Positions 1 to 8,744 of a stretch of 25,000 nt of DNA are shown here, piece after piece (the first letter of the stretch is position 1; each line of letters begins with the position of its first letter). Source of the DNA: Monoplex corrugatus (Eukaryota; Mollusca; Gastropoda; Littorinimorpha; Ranellidae); contig JAPXFY010000030.1 in the NCBI GenBank assembly GCA_030674185.1, positions 37,468,036 to 37,493,035 on the forward strand, given 5' to 3'. The notes beneath the pieces were generated by a model. The model had not been told where the DNA came from and did no database searches. It was given only the letters and a program-made list of their open reading frames with translations. A program made the translations under genes and the position numbers.

Positions 1-537
1 AGAAGTTGCCTTATTACGTCTGATCTTTTACTGTGTGATCCTTGTAAAGTAGACACTAACATTTTGTTTTGACTATTACTTGATTTAAGCGATAAAGAAA
101 ATAACGCTGATATATGCTTGTGAAACGAATGCTAATATTTTTTCTTATTGTTGCTTATCTAAACGATGAATGAAATAACATAAATATATTGGCATTGTTA
201 AAGTGGTGTTGAGCATGTAATGTGAGTTTGGAAAAGAAGAGAGAGAGGTCCTGGTTACTAAATGTGTTTCAGTGTATCTCTGCTGTTGCGAAACAATCTT
301 TGGTAACCTACTTATTCTTTTATTTTTAATTTACCGATTTCTTTTTTCTAAGTTGTTTTCAGTTATTTCCAAACACATAAAACAAGCAAACAAAAAAATC
401 CACTAAAGAAAAAACAAACAAAACATACAAAGAAAAAATCCGTATAATCATCTTAATTGTGTAAAGTACTTGCAGCGACATAGAATAGATTCGTGTGGAG
501 GCCATGATTGCCAACACCATTCGGCAGGGCACATGAT
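1..537. other. AT-rich non-coding sequence, presumably intron
   Basis: This stretch has no open reading frame worth reporting, no recognisable SLC17 motif and no clear repeat, apart from an A-rich run of CAAAA-type words at 380-440. If the gene continues to the left, this lies in an intron upstream of exon A. Confidence 0.5.
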
Positions 538-576
538 GACATGATGATGATGGTGATGGTGATGATGATGATTATG

Positions 577-608
<32 letters not shown>

Positions 609-612
609 GAAA
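538..612. repeat. GAT/ATG trinucleotide microsatellite
   Basis: This is an imperfect run of GAT/GGT triplets (gatgatgatggtgatggt type). The apparent polyhistidine and polyisoleucine frames on the minus strand are by-products of the repeat. Confidence 0.9.
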
Positions 613-626
613 GAACACAAGGGACA

Positions 627-865
627 GGTTGGCATAGAGGTAGAGCACTCACCTTCCAGTCTGCCTGTATGAGTTTGCACCTGTGGAACTGTGTGTGTGG
701 CCTCCAGTCTACCCGTGTCTGAATGAGTACCTGACTTTCCTTAAAGTTAGGGAAAGATAAAGCAGCGAGGGAGAGATGGGCACCGCCCTCATAATGATAG
801 CCCCGATAAAAGTCCAGGTCTCTACCACCTCACTCCCCTACGCCCTTATGGTTTACTGACAGCCA
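627..865 (+). mobile_element. Possible tRNA-derived SINE remnant
   Basis: A pol III A-box-like stretch, TGGCATAGAGGTAGAGC (628-645), is followed about 40 bp later by a weak B-box-like GAGTTTGCACC. This order and spacing resemble a tRNA-related SINE head. The body (GGGCACCGCCCTC, then CCCCGATAAAAGTCC) reads like the tRNA-unrelated part of such an element. No target duplication was identified, so the limits are approximate. Confidence 0.4.
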
Positions 866-924
866 ACAAAAAGACACATATTCATAAATATACGTGCAGT
901 ATCATTGTCCACATGTTTACAGTT

Positions 925-2380
925 TGACGTACATATATACAACCAGTAAGTGTAGTGACGTACATATATACAACCAGTAAGTGTAGTGACGTACATATAT
1001 ACAACCAGTAAGTGTAGTGACGTACTACATATATACAACCAGTAAGTGTAGTGACGTACATATATACAACCAGTAAGTGTAGTGACGTACATATATACAA
1101 CCAGTAAGTGTAGTGACGTACATATGTACAACCAGTAAGTGTAGTGACGTACATATATACAACCAGTAAGTGTAGTGACGTACATATATACAACCAGTAA
1201 GTGTAGTGACGTACATATATACAACCAGTAAGTGTAGTGACGTACTACATATATATACAACCAGTATGTGTGGTGACGTACATATGTACAACCAATAAGT
1301 GTAGTGACGTACTACATATATACAACCAGTAAGTGTAGTGACGTACATATATAAACCAGTAAGTGTAGTGACGTACATATATAAACCAGTAAGTGTAGTG
1401 ACGTACATATATAAACCAGTAAGTGTAGTGACGTACATATGTACAACCAGTAAGTGTAGTGACGTACATATATACAACCAGTAAGTGTAGTGACGTACAT
1501 ATATAAACCAGTAAGTGTAGTGACGTACATATATACAACCAGTAAGTGTAGTGACGTACATATATACAACCAATAAATGTAGTGACGTACATATGTACAA
1601 CCAGTAAGTGTAGTGACGTACATATGTACAACCAGTAAGTGTAGTGACGTACTACATATATACAACCAGTAAGTGTAATGACGTACTACATATATACAAC
1701 CAGTAAGTGTAGTGACGTACATATATACAACCAATAAATGTAGTGACGTACATATGTACAACCAGTAAGTGTAGTGACGTACATATATACAACCAGTAAG
1801 TATAGTGACGTACTACATATATACAACCAGTAAGTGTAATGACGTACTACATATATACAACCAGTAAGTGTAGTGACGTACATATATACAACCAGTAAGT
1901 GTAGTGACGTACTACATATATACAACCAGTAAGTCTAGTGACGTACATATATACAACCAGTAAGTGTAGTGACGTACTACATATATACAACCAGTAAGTG
2001 TAGTGACGTACATATATACAACCAGTAAGTGTAGTGACGTACTACATATATACAACCAGTAAGTGTAGTGACGTACATATATACAACCAATAAATGTAGT
2101 GACGTACATATGTACAACCAATAAGTGTAGTGACGTACATATATACAACCAGTAAGTGTAATGACGTACATATGTACAAACAGTAAGTGTAGTGACGTAC
2201 ATATATACAACCAGTAAGTGTAGTGACGTACTACATATATACAACCAGTAAGTGTAGTGACGTACATATATACAACCAGTAAGTGTAGTGACGTACATAT
2301 GTACAACCAGTAAGTGTAGTGACGTACATATGTACAACCAGTAAGTGTAGTGACGTACATATGTACAACCAATAAGTGTA
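925..2380. repeat. 31-bp minisatellite, about 47 units
   Basis: The unit is TGACGTACATATATACAACC followed by AGTAAGTGTAG. Recurrent variants are GTACTACATATATAC (+3 bp), a 29-bp form lacking two bases (ATATATAAACC), and GTACATATGTAC, which is a perfect 12-bp palindrome. Each unit contains TGACGTA, close to a CRE half site, and GTAAGTG, a 5' splice-site-like core on the plus strand. The minus-strand tandem open frames (WLYICTSLHLLV-type repeats) are produced by the array and are not genes. Confidence 0.97.
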
Positions 2381-2439
2381 GCAGAAGTAAACAGGTGTTT
2401 GTTATCATGTATTCACATTTTGAAACACAGTAGTTAGTA

Positions 2440-2975
2440 TTCAGTATAAATAGTATCCCCACCTTCTGAAAATTCTGTGCTAGAAATTTCCTCTTTTCTG
2501 TCACTCTTTGTTTCTGCCTTCTTCCTTTGCTTTCTGTCATTTCTTCCTATTATTTTCTGCATTGCTTGTCCATTCACCTGTGTGTGTTCGATAAAGTCTT
2601 ACGTACTTTTCCTTCGGATTGATAATTGGGTACATGTATTAAGTGCATTTTTGGCTCTAACTCTAAGGAGGTGAGATATGCGGAAGCAATTTTAGGTAAT
2701 TTATGCCCGTTTCTTTACACGTTTTGGTGTCCTAAGGTATGCTTAAATTTGTATTCAGATGTGTTTTTTTAAATCCCCTGTGCGATAAATTGGACGAAGC
2801 AGCCAACACCGGGGACATGTCCTTAGATTATGGGCACGAATGCATTGATATGTGTACTTAATTTTCTTTTCTTTTTTTTTCTTTTTTCCTGTTGAAGTTT
2901 TGTGTGTTTTAAAGCGGTTTATAGCCCTAATGTGGCTCTACGCAGTCGGCTGGGCTTTGAACAACAATAACAACA
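2440..2975 (+). mobile_element. Dispersed repeat, copy 1 (SINE/LINE-tail-like)
   Basis: About 530 bp here is closely similar to 14945-15464. The copy runs from TTCAGTATAAATAGTATCCC to a tail reading AGCGGTTTATAGCCCTAATG, then GCAGTCGGCTGGGCTTTGAA, ending in an ACAACAATAAC-type simple tail. A CAACAA tail after a conserved 3' block is typical of elements mobilised by LINE machinery. No coding capacity was recognised, and the element family was not identified. Confidence 0.85.
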
Positions 2976-3514
2976 GTAGGTTAGCAGATAAATATACAAA
3001 TGAACGAAAGATACACAACCGCATACATACATGTATGTATACATAGGAAACCGCTCAGCTGTATATTGAGATGGCAGTGTAATACGCATTGTTGTTCTCT
3101 AGCGAGTTTTCACTTAACAATGAATCCCTGTTGAACAAACTCCACCTCAAACTCCAGAGAGAGAAAATATTTTGCAAAAATACTGAACTTCCCCACAAAG
3201 TAAACTGTACTTCTCTTGTTTTGGATCTTGTACTTCTCTCAACAGGCAAGGAAGAGGTAATGAAAAACTTGGCCGCATTCCTGTGCAAATCTCATAAAAG
3301 GATGAGAGATGGTTCGTAGATGTATATATTTGTTTAGTTCGTGTTTTTTTCCCCACTAGGTTTTGCGTTTGCTGCAGGATTATTTGGCTTGCATCACTTG
3401 ATAGGTTTACAACGCATTTTTGTCTGAAACTTGATGTATTTTTTGTAGTTTATTTCCCTGTGTAAGCGGCTGTGGTGTAACTAAATAAATCGTCTGATTA
3501 GATCACTCGCTTTG
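2976..3514. other. Intronic or upstream sequence with no recognised feature
   Basis: Open frames here are short and match nothing I recognise. A small perfect palindrome, TACATACATGTATGTA, lies near 3023-3038. No SLC17 N-terminal exon (TM1 motif) could be found. Confidence 0.45.
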
Positions 3515-3827
3515 GCTCTGTCTCTGTCTCTGTCTCTGTCTCTGTCTCTCTCGCTCTGTCTGTGTCTCTCTGTGCCTGTCTCTCTGGCTGGTCCAAAGGA
3601 ATCTAGTGTTATTTTTCTAGATTAACAAATTGTTTTAAAGTCTCTGTCTGTCTGTCTGTCTGTTGTCTGTCTGTCTGTCTGTTGTCTGTCTGTCTGCCTG
3701 TCTGTGTGCCGGCCGACCGGTCTGTCTGTCTGTCTGTCTCTGTCTGTCTGTCTGTGTCTTTCCCTGTCTCTGTCTCTTTGTCTGTGTCTCTCTATTCTCT
3801 TTCTCTTTCTCTTTCATTCTCTCTCTG

Positions 3828-3872
<45 letters not shown>

Positions 3873-3921
3873 GTGTTTCTGTCTCTCGGCCTTTCTGTCT
3901 CTGTCGCTCTCTCTCTCTCTT
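3515..3921. repeat. CT / CTGT microsatellites (two blocks)
   Basis: 3515-3584 and 3641-3921 are TCTG and CT repeats, separated by a short unique stretch. On the plus strand they form a long pyrimidine-rich tract upstream of the exon A acceptor. Serine/leucine and arginine/glutamate open frames here come from the repeat. Confidence 0.95.
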
Positions 3922-3970
3922 GTGAGTTTTCTATTTCTTTACAAAGGGATTGTTTCATATCAGCTGGGCG

Positions 3971-3972
3971 GT

Positions 3973-4045
<73 letters not shown>

Positions 4046-4063
4046 TGTTGTGTGTGTGTGTGT
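3971..4063. repeat. TG dinucleotide microsatellite next to the exon A acceptor
   Basis: This is an uninterrupted GT run to about 4042, then a slightly interrupted TG tract. It ends 11 bp before the AG at 4073-4074 that starts exon A. Confidence 0.97.
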
Positions 4064-4074
4064 TCACTATTCAG

Positions 4075-4308
4075 GATGGAGAGTTCCACTGGGACAAGCC
4101 ACTTCAGGGTCTGATCCTGGGCGCCTTCTTCTGGGGTTACCTGATCTTGCAGGTGATTGGGGGCGTGGTCAGCGAACGTTTTGGGGCCAAGCGGGTCATC
4201 ACCTTGGGCATGTTCCCTGTGGCCGTCCTCACCATACTCTCACCTGTCTGCGCCCGTGCGAACCCTTACCTCTTCCTGGTCATTCGCGTGCTGATTGGCG
4301 TGGGGGAG
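4075..4308 (+). CDS. SLC17-family transporter, exon A (TM2 to start of TM4)
   Basis: This is an internal coding exon of 78 codons, phase 0 at both ends. It is preceded by a pyrimidine/TG tract and TTCAG, and followed by the donor GAG|GTGAGG. It begins DGEFHWD, the family's loop just before TM2. TM2 follows with QGLILGAFFWGYLILQ and leads into GGVVSERFGAKRV, the MFS motif-A loop between TM2 and TM3 with its acidic-R-x-G-x-K pattern. TM3 (ITLGMFPVAVLTILSP) and the start of TM4 (YLFLVIRVLIGVGE) complete it. The TM4 Arg and Glu that are conserved across SLC17 are both present. The family moves organic anions or phosphate across lysosomal, vesicular or plasma membranes using H+, Na+ or membrane potential. 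The paralogue and substrate cannot be fixed from this part. Upstream exons were not found in positions 1-4074. Recognition is from family motifs, without an alignment. Confidence 0.95.
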
Positions 4309-4790
4309 GTGAGGAACGTATAAGCTGGCGATTTCTTTTCTTTTACATGTAGAACAACACCGCTGATGTCTGTGGTCCGGGGATCCAGGAGGTCGCCCAC
4401 TGATATCTTAGCCGTGTGACCTGGAGAAGCCTTGTGACGTCGAGCGTGGCTCCTACCAACCGATCCCAGCGAGGGAGACTCAGACTCGGTTTAATGAACA
4501 TCAGCCCTGGGCCACAATACAACAATGGGATGGGTGGGGATGGGACTGGCATTTTGTTGATTTCCAGCGTATTTTACAATTCGATGTGATCCAGTCTGGA
4601 GTGATCCCAGAAGTAATTCATTCGTGATACATAATAATACATTTACAACACCTGTCTGTCTATATCAATATCATAACAATTTCCTATAAATACAATTTTC
4701 GTCAATAGATAGTTGATCAACATGTCTGTAAATCCATTGCTCAACCCATGACTTCACATATATTTTTCATCGTCACTGGATAATCAGTCA
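4309..4790. other. Start of intron A, no recognised feature
   Basis: This is the intron after the GTGAGG donor. It contains unique-looking sequence, including a GC-richer patch at 4350-4560 that could be an old dispersed repeat. No motif allowed a firm assignment. Confidence 0.45.
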
Positions 4791-5436
4791 ACTAAAGACA
4801 GTCATCGCTCACTTGTGAAGGCAGGCCGTCTTCTACACGGTACCTCACCTCACCTCACCTCACTTCACCTCACCTCACCTTACCTCACCTTACCCCACCT
4901 CACCTCACCTTACCTTACCTTACCTCACCTTACCTCACCTTACCTCACCTCACCTTACCTTACCTTACCTTACCTCACTTACCTTACCTCACCTCACCTT
5001 ACCTCATCTCACCTCACCTTACTTCACCTCACCTTACCTCACTTCACCTCACCTTACCTCACCTCACCTCACCTTACCTCACCTCACCTCACCTCACCCA
5101 CCTTACCTCACCTTCACCTCACCTCTCTCCCTCGCCTGGATATACTGAGGAGAGGTAAGGTGAGGAGAGGTAAGGTGAGGTAAGGTCAGGTGAGGTCAGG
5201 TTAGGTCAGGTGAGGTGAGGTGAAGTGAGGTGAGGTAAGGTGAGTAAGGTGAGGTGAGGTGAAGTAAGGTGAGGTGAAGTAAGGTGAGGTGAGGTAAGGT
5301 GAGGTGAGGTAAGGTAAGGTAAGGTAAGGTGAGGTAAGGTGAGGTGAGGTAAGGTAAGGTAAGGTAAGGTAAGGTAAGGTGAGGTACCGTGTACAAGACG
5401 GCCTGCCTTCACAAGTGAGCGATGACTGTCTTTAGT
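4791..5436. repeat. Palindrome of about 646 bp with GGTRA pentamer arms
   Basis: The outer arms are about 52 bp of unique sequence: 4791-4842 starts ACTAAAGACAGTCATCGCTC, and its reverse complement lies at 5385-5436 with a single visible mismatch (TCTTC against TCTTG). Inside are CACCT/TTACC pentamer repeats at 4843-5124 and the complementary GGTGA/GGTAA repeats at 5147-5386. The centre near 5125-5146 reads CTCCCTCGCCTGGATATACT. The arms differ in length by some 40 bp. The structure could extrude as a cruciform or fold as a long RNA hairpin. Confidence 0.93.
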
Positions 5437-5776
5437 ACGGGGCTCAGTAGGCAGACCAGGCACTGTTGAACTCCATAAAGTGACCCAGTAGCTGTGAAAG
5501 GTCTTCTCTGGTTGGTGGTCACATGGCGGGTTGACATGTTTGTCGCCTGTAAATTTCCTCACACTGGGACTTTGATAAAATGAACAAGAGGTTAGTGATG
5601 TATTGTGAAACTAGAATGAGTTTCATGCCGTTTAAGGCAGCGTACAAATTGAGACAAAAAAAAATCCTGTAGAAGAAATTGGATTTAGACACAGCTTACA
5701 CCAGACACGAGTCCTCACGACGATGTACAAAATCTTTCACCTCAAAAACGACTTTTTTCACAGTTCACAGTGAAAG
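5437..5776. other. Intron A, no recognised feature
   Basis: This is unique-looking sequence between the palindrome and the next minisatellite. I see no exon, repeat family or RNA gene in it. Confidence 0.45.
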
Positions 5777-5777
5777 T

Positions 5778-6254
5778 TGATAATAGTGATAATGTACATT
5801 GATAGCACACCTAACTGTGCTGTTGGTGCTTACAATAATAGTGATAATGTACATTGATAGCACACCTATAGCACACCTAACAGTGCTGTTGGTGCTTACA
5901 ATAATAGTGATAATGTACATTGATAGCACACCTATAGCACACCTAACAGTGCTGTTGGTGCTTACAATAATAGTGATAATGTACATTGATAGCACACCTA
6001 TAGCACACCTAACAGTGCTGTTGGTGCTTACAATAATAGTGATAATGTATATTGATAGCACACCTAACTGAGCTGTTGGTGCTTACAATAATAGTGATAA
6101 TGTACATTGATAGCACACCTAACAGTGCTGTTGGTGCTTACAATAATAGTGATAATGTACATTGATAGCACACCTAACAGTGCTGTTGGTGCTTACAATA
6201 ATAGTGATAATGTACATTGATAGCACACCTAACAGTGCTGTTGGTGCTTACAAT
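5778..6254. repeat. Minisatellite of 55/66 bp, 8 units
   Basis: The unit is AATAATAGTGATAATGTACA, TTGATAGCACACCTAACAGT, GCTGTTGGTGCTTAC. Units 2-4 carry an extra 11-bp copy of TATAGCACACC and are 66 bp; the others are about 55 bp. The 66-bp units keep reading frames open on both strands, which explains the repetitive open frames here. Confidence 0.95.
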
Positions 6255-7604
6255 TGTACAACATAGAAATAGATTAAATATACATACAACACATTCACTC
6301 TATTTAACCATTTACATCATGCACACCTCTCAATAACATCCATGCACAACAAACGGCAATAACGCAGTAAAACAGAACGGGGATAGTGTCAGTATGAACA
6401 TGTTGATTTATTTAAGCAGGAGGACTCACGGAAGAGATGGGCTGTTAAGTTGGGTCTCATTGGAGAGAAGCCTTAGAAATCATGCAAAGCGATCCATCCA
6501 AAAAACATAGACATTGGCTGCCAATTGCCATGGACTGTCCCATTGATCCGGCAGATGAGTGGACTCCTGGTCCTCATTACCTTGTGTCTTCTCTGGAATA
6601 TTAATGGCACATGTTATGCTTTCTCCGCTCCATCTTCTGTTGAATAATCTTGTGCTGTTCATTTGTGATTATGCCCTACGTGCTTTTCTGTCGTCTGCTT
6701 CACTCTGTTGCAGGCAATGTCTTCCCTGTCTAAGTCCTATCTGAACACAAAACCAGTCAGTAAAACGTCCTTTACCATAACACATGATCTGATGTCACTA
6801 TACAGAGCACAAATTCGTGTTGAAACATCCGCACCAAATGAGACCAAAAAAATCTTGGACCTTTTTAATAAAAGACCAAGCCAATACTTTCAAGCAGATC
6901 TTTTTCTAAATCCTGGTTTGTTATTTATTTCTATATAAGCAACTGCTTCATGTAACAGCTGATAATTTATTTTATTTTATCTGCCAGTAAAATTGCCTTT
7001 TGATTGTTGTGTAAAACGTTGCCAGTTTAGCTGTTCATCTTCCTGCTGTGACAGAGTCAAAATGCTCTTGTACATAGTTTATGAAAGACATTGATTCTAT
7101 TTTTTAGCGTTTTGGTTTTTCACCTGTTCTGTACCGGACATTGTTTTACCCACACTGTGCAGATATTGTATCGCTGCACAGTCTGCATACTCCATCGTCT
7201 GCAGGCGTGCATGCTGGCTGTTTTCATGTTTCTGTAAACCTGTGGCTACTAACGTGACTTACAGAATGTTATAACTTGCATTTCTGATATTCTGCGTGCA
7301 TATACACACGAAAGGGGTTTAGATACTACAAGTCTGCACACATGTTGGATTGGAAGTCCGACGTTAACCACTTAACTGTTACTGCCGTCGTCTGATTCTG
7401 ATGTAGGGAGGATTAAAGATGTCCAAGGTCAGAGGCCGATGGAGGAATCTTCCACTTGAACACACGGCGGCAGGCGTGATCGTTATCGTCTATTGCGTTG
7501 TGGGACCTTCGTCTGAGCAGAACCAACTGATGTAATAAATGTTTTACTCCAACCAATCCATTATGTCTGATGTTGAATGAACAGTTGAACGGGTCACATT
7601 TCAG
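6255..7604. other. Rest of intron A, no recognised feature
   Basis: About 1.35 kb of AT-rich unique sequence. The longest plus-strand frame (6708-6938) does not resemble a known domain and lacks splice or codon support. The end contains the exon B acceptor tract (GGGTCACATTTCAG). Confidence 0.5.
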
Positions 7605-7692
7605 GGTGTGATGTACCCCGCTGCCCAAGCCTTGTGGTCACGATGGGCCCCACCCAATGAGAGAAGTCGTCTCATCGGATTTTCCTATGCAG
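7605..7692 (+). CDS. SLC17-family transporter, exon B (rest of TM4, WAPPNERSR loop)
   Basis: This 88-nt exon has 29 codons plus one base. It enters in phase 0 and leaves in phase 1. The acceptor is CATTTCAG|GGT and the donor is GCAG|GTAATC. It reads [18 protein letters not shown] and then [11 protein letters not shown], completing TM4 after the VGE of exon A and giving the WAPPxERS loop that is diagnostic of SLC17. The last G joins GG of exon C to give SYAGGQFGN, exactly the expected family junction. It is too short to show as a long open frame and was found by searching for the missing motif. One oddity: the family's usual histidine in the FPAxHxxW stretch is glutamine here (AAQALW). The following intron turns into a tandem array within 6 bp of the donor. 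Confidence 0.93.
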
Positions 7693-7698
7693 GTAATC

Positions 7699-8112
7699 GT
7701 GATCGTCATAGTAGACTGAGTGACGTCATTGTGATCGTCATAATAAACTGAGTGATATCATCATGATCGTCATAGTAGACTGAGTGACATTGTGATCGTC
7801 ATAGTAGACTGAGTGACATCATTGTGATCGTCACAGTAGACTGAGTGACGTCATTGTGGTCATCACAGTAGACTGAGTGACATCATTGTGGTCGTCATAG
7901 TAGACAGAGTGACATCATTGTGATCATTATAATAGACTGAATGACGTCACTGATCATTATAATAGACTGAATAACGTCACTGTGATCGTAATAGTAGACT
8001 GAGTGACATCACTGTGATCGTCATAGACAAAATAACAGCATTGTGATCATCATAGTAGTTCTGGTGACATCATCGTGATCGTCATAGACAGAATGACTTC
8101 ATTGTGACCGTG
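7699..8112. repeat. 32-bp degenerate array beginning beside the exon B donor
   Basis: The unit is GTGATCGTCATAGTAGACTG followed by AGTGACATCATT, about 12-13 degenerate copies. The first unit starts 6 bp after the exon/intron junction. Three copies carry the full CRE octamer TGACGTCA (7721-7728, 7846-7853, 7942-7949); most others have TGACATCA. The copies diverge towards the right end. Confidence 0.93.
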
Positions 8113-8198
8113 TGATCGACATCATTTACGACTGACGTTACTCTTACTTTGAAAGTTCATATTTCATCTGTAATGTAGTCAAAGTGATGTTACCACCA

Positions 8199-8390
8199 AC
8201 ATCATCATCATTCATTGTTCATCATTATTATCACAATCACTATGATCATTATCACCCACTTCATTATCTTTATCATCATCATCATCATCATTCGTTTTCT
8301 TCTTTTCTATTCTCCCGCCCCCCTTTTTAAAAAAAAAATCTTCTTCTTTTCTCCTTTCTTCTCCTCTTTCTTCTCTTGCTCATCAACATG
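8199..8390. repeat. ATC triplets followed by a T/CT-rich tract
   Basis: 8199-8292 is imperfect ATC/ATT triplet repeat. 8293-8390 is pyrimidine-rich (TTCTTTTCT, CCCGCCCCCCTTTTT, an A run, then TTCTTCTTTTCTCC). Confidence 0.85.
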
Positions 8391-8489
8391 TGATAGTTTG
8401 ACCTGTGATATGCAATGACGAAGGCAAAGAGCAGTTTGGAAATGGCATTATTTTGATACTAATTCTCGTCCTGAACAGATGGAGCTCGT

Positions 8490-8640
8490 TAGTTATGTCA
8501 AGGCAGTCCATCTAGAACAGGTACAACTGTGAGTTCAAAACCCACGAATTACCCCAGCGTTGGGTAAACGCCCCACTGCCTCCAAGGGAGGTTCTTGAGC
8601 CATATACTAGGAGACAGATACTGGTAACAACAGAACTGTC
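8490..8640 (+). mobile_element. Possible tRNA-derived SINE remnant
   Basis: A B-box-like GAGTTCAAAACCCAC (8531-8545) follows a weak A-box-like stretch (8498-8512) at roughly tRNA spacing. The downstream GCCTCCAAGGGAGGTTCTTG block resembles the body of SINE-like repeats that I recall from gastropods. Family and ends were not established. Confidence 0.42.
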
Positions 8641-8744
8641 ACCCTGGTGATGTCGTTCTACTTGGTAATCTCTGCACCAGTGGAACCACGAGCTTCAGTA
8701 GGCGAGAGAGTGGGGAGAGGATTTGCACACTTCCTCCACGCTGT

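Noticed and set aside
448..680. Polyhistidine and polyisoleucine open frames
   Set aside because: They are direct translations of a GAT/ATG microsatellite with no flanking domain.
853..2337. Long minus-strand frames with repeated YICTSLHLLV-type peptides
   Set aside because: All three minus frames are open because the 31-bp unit lacks stops. There is no unique protein sequence, and the units shift frame through +3/-2 variants.
3250..3262. Possible microexon between TCAACAG and GTAATG
   Set aside because: The 11-nt stretch GCAAGGAAGAG has AG and GT flanks, but nothing links its sequence or phase to the transporter.
3635..4352. Serine/cysteine/valine-rich frames over 3663-4074
   Set aside because: They are CT and TG microsatellite translation. 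Only the part from 4075 onward is real, as exon A starting at the AG.
5147..5386. Telomere-like or G-quadruplex array (GGTRA)n
   Set aside because: The pentamer is not a known telomere repeat. Only two-G runs are present, so any quadruplex would be weak.
6708..6938. 76-codon plus-strand frame in intron A
   Set aside because: It matches no domain I recognise, its start is arbitrary, and it lies inside the intron between exons A and B.
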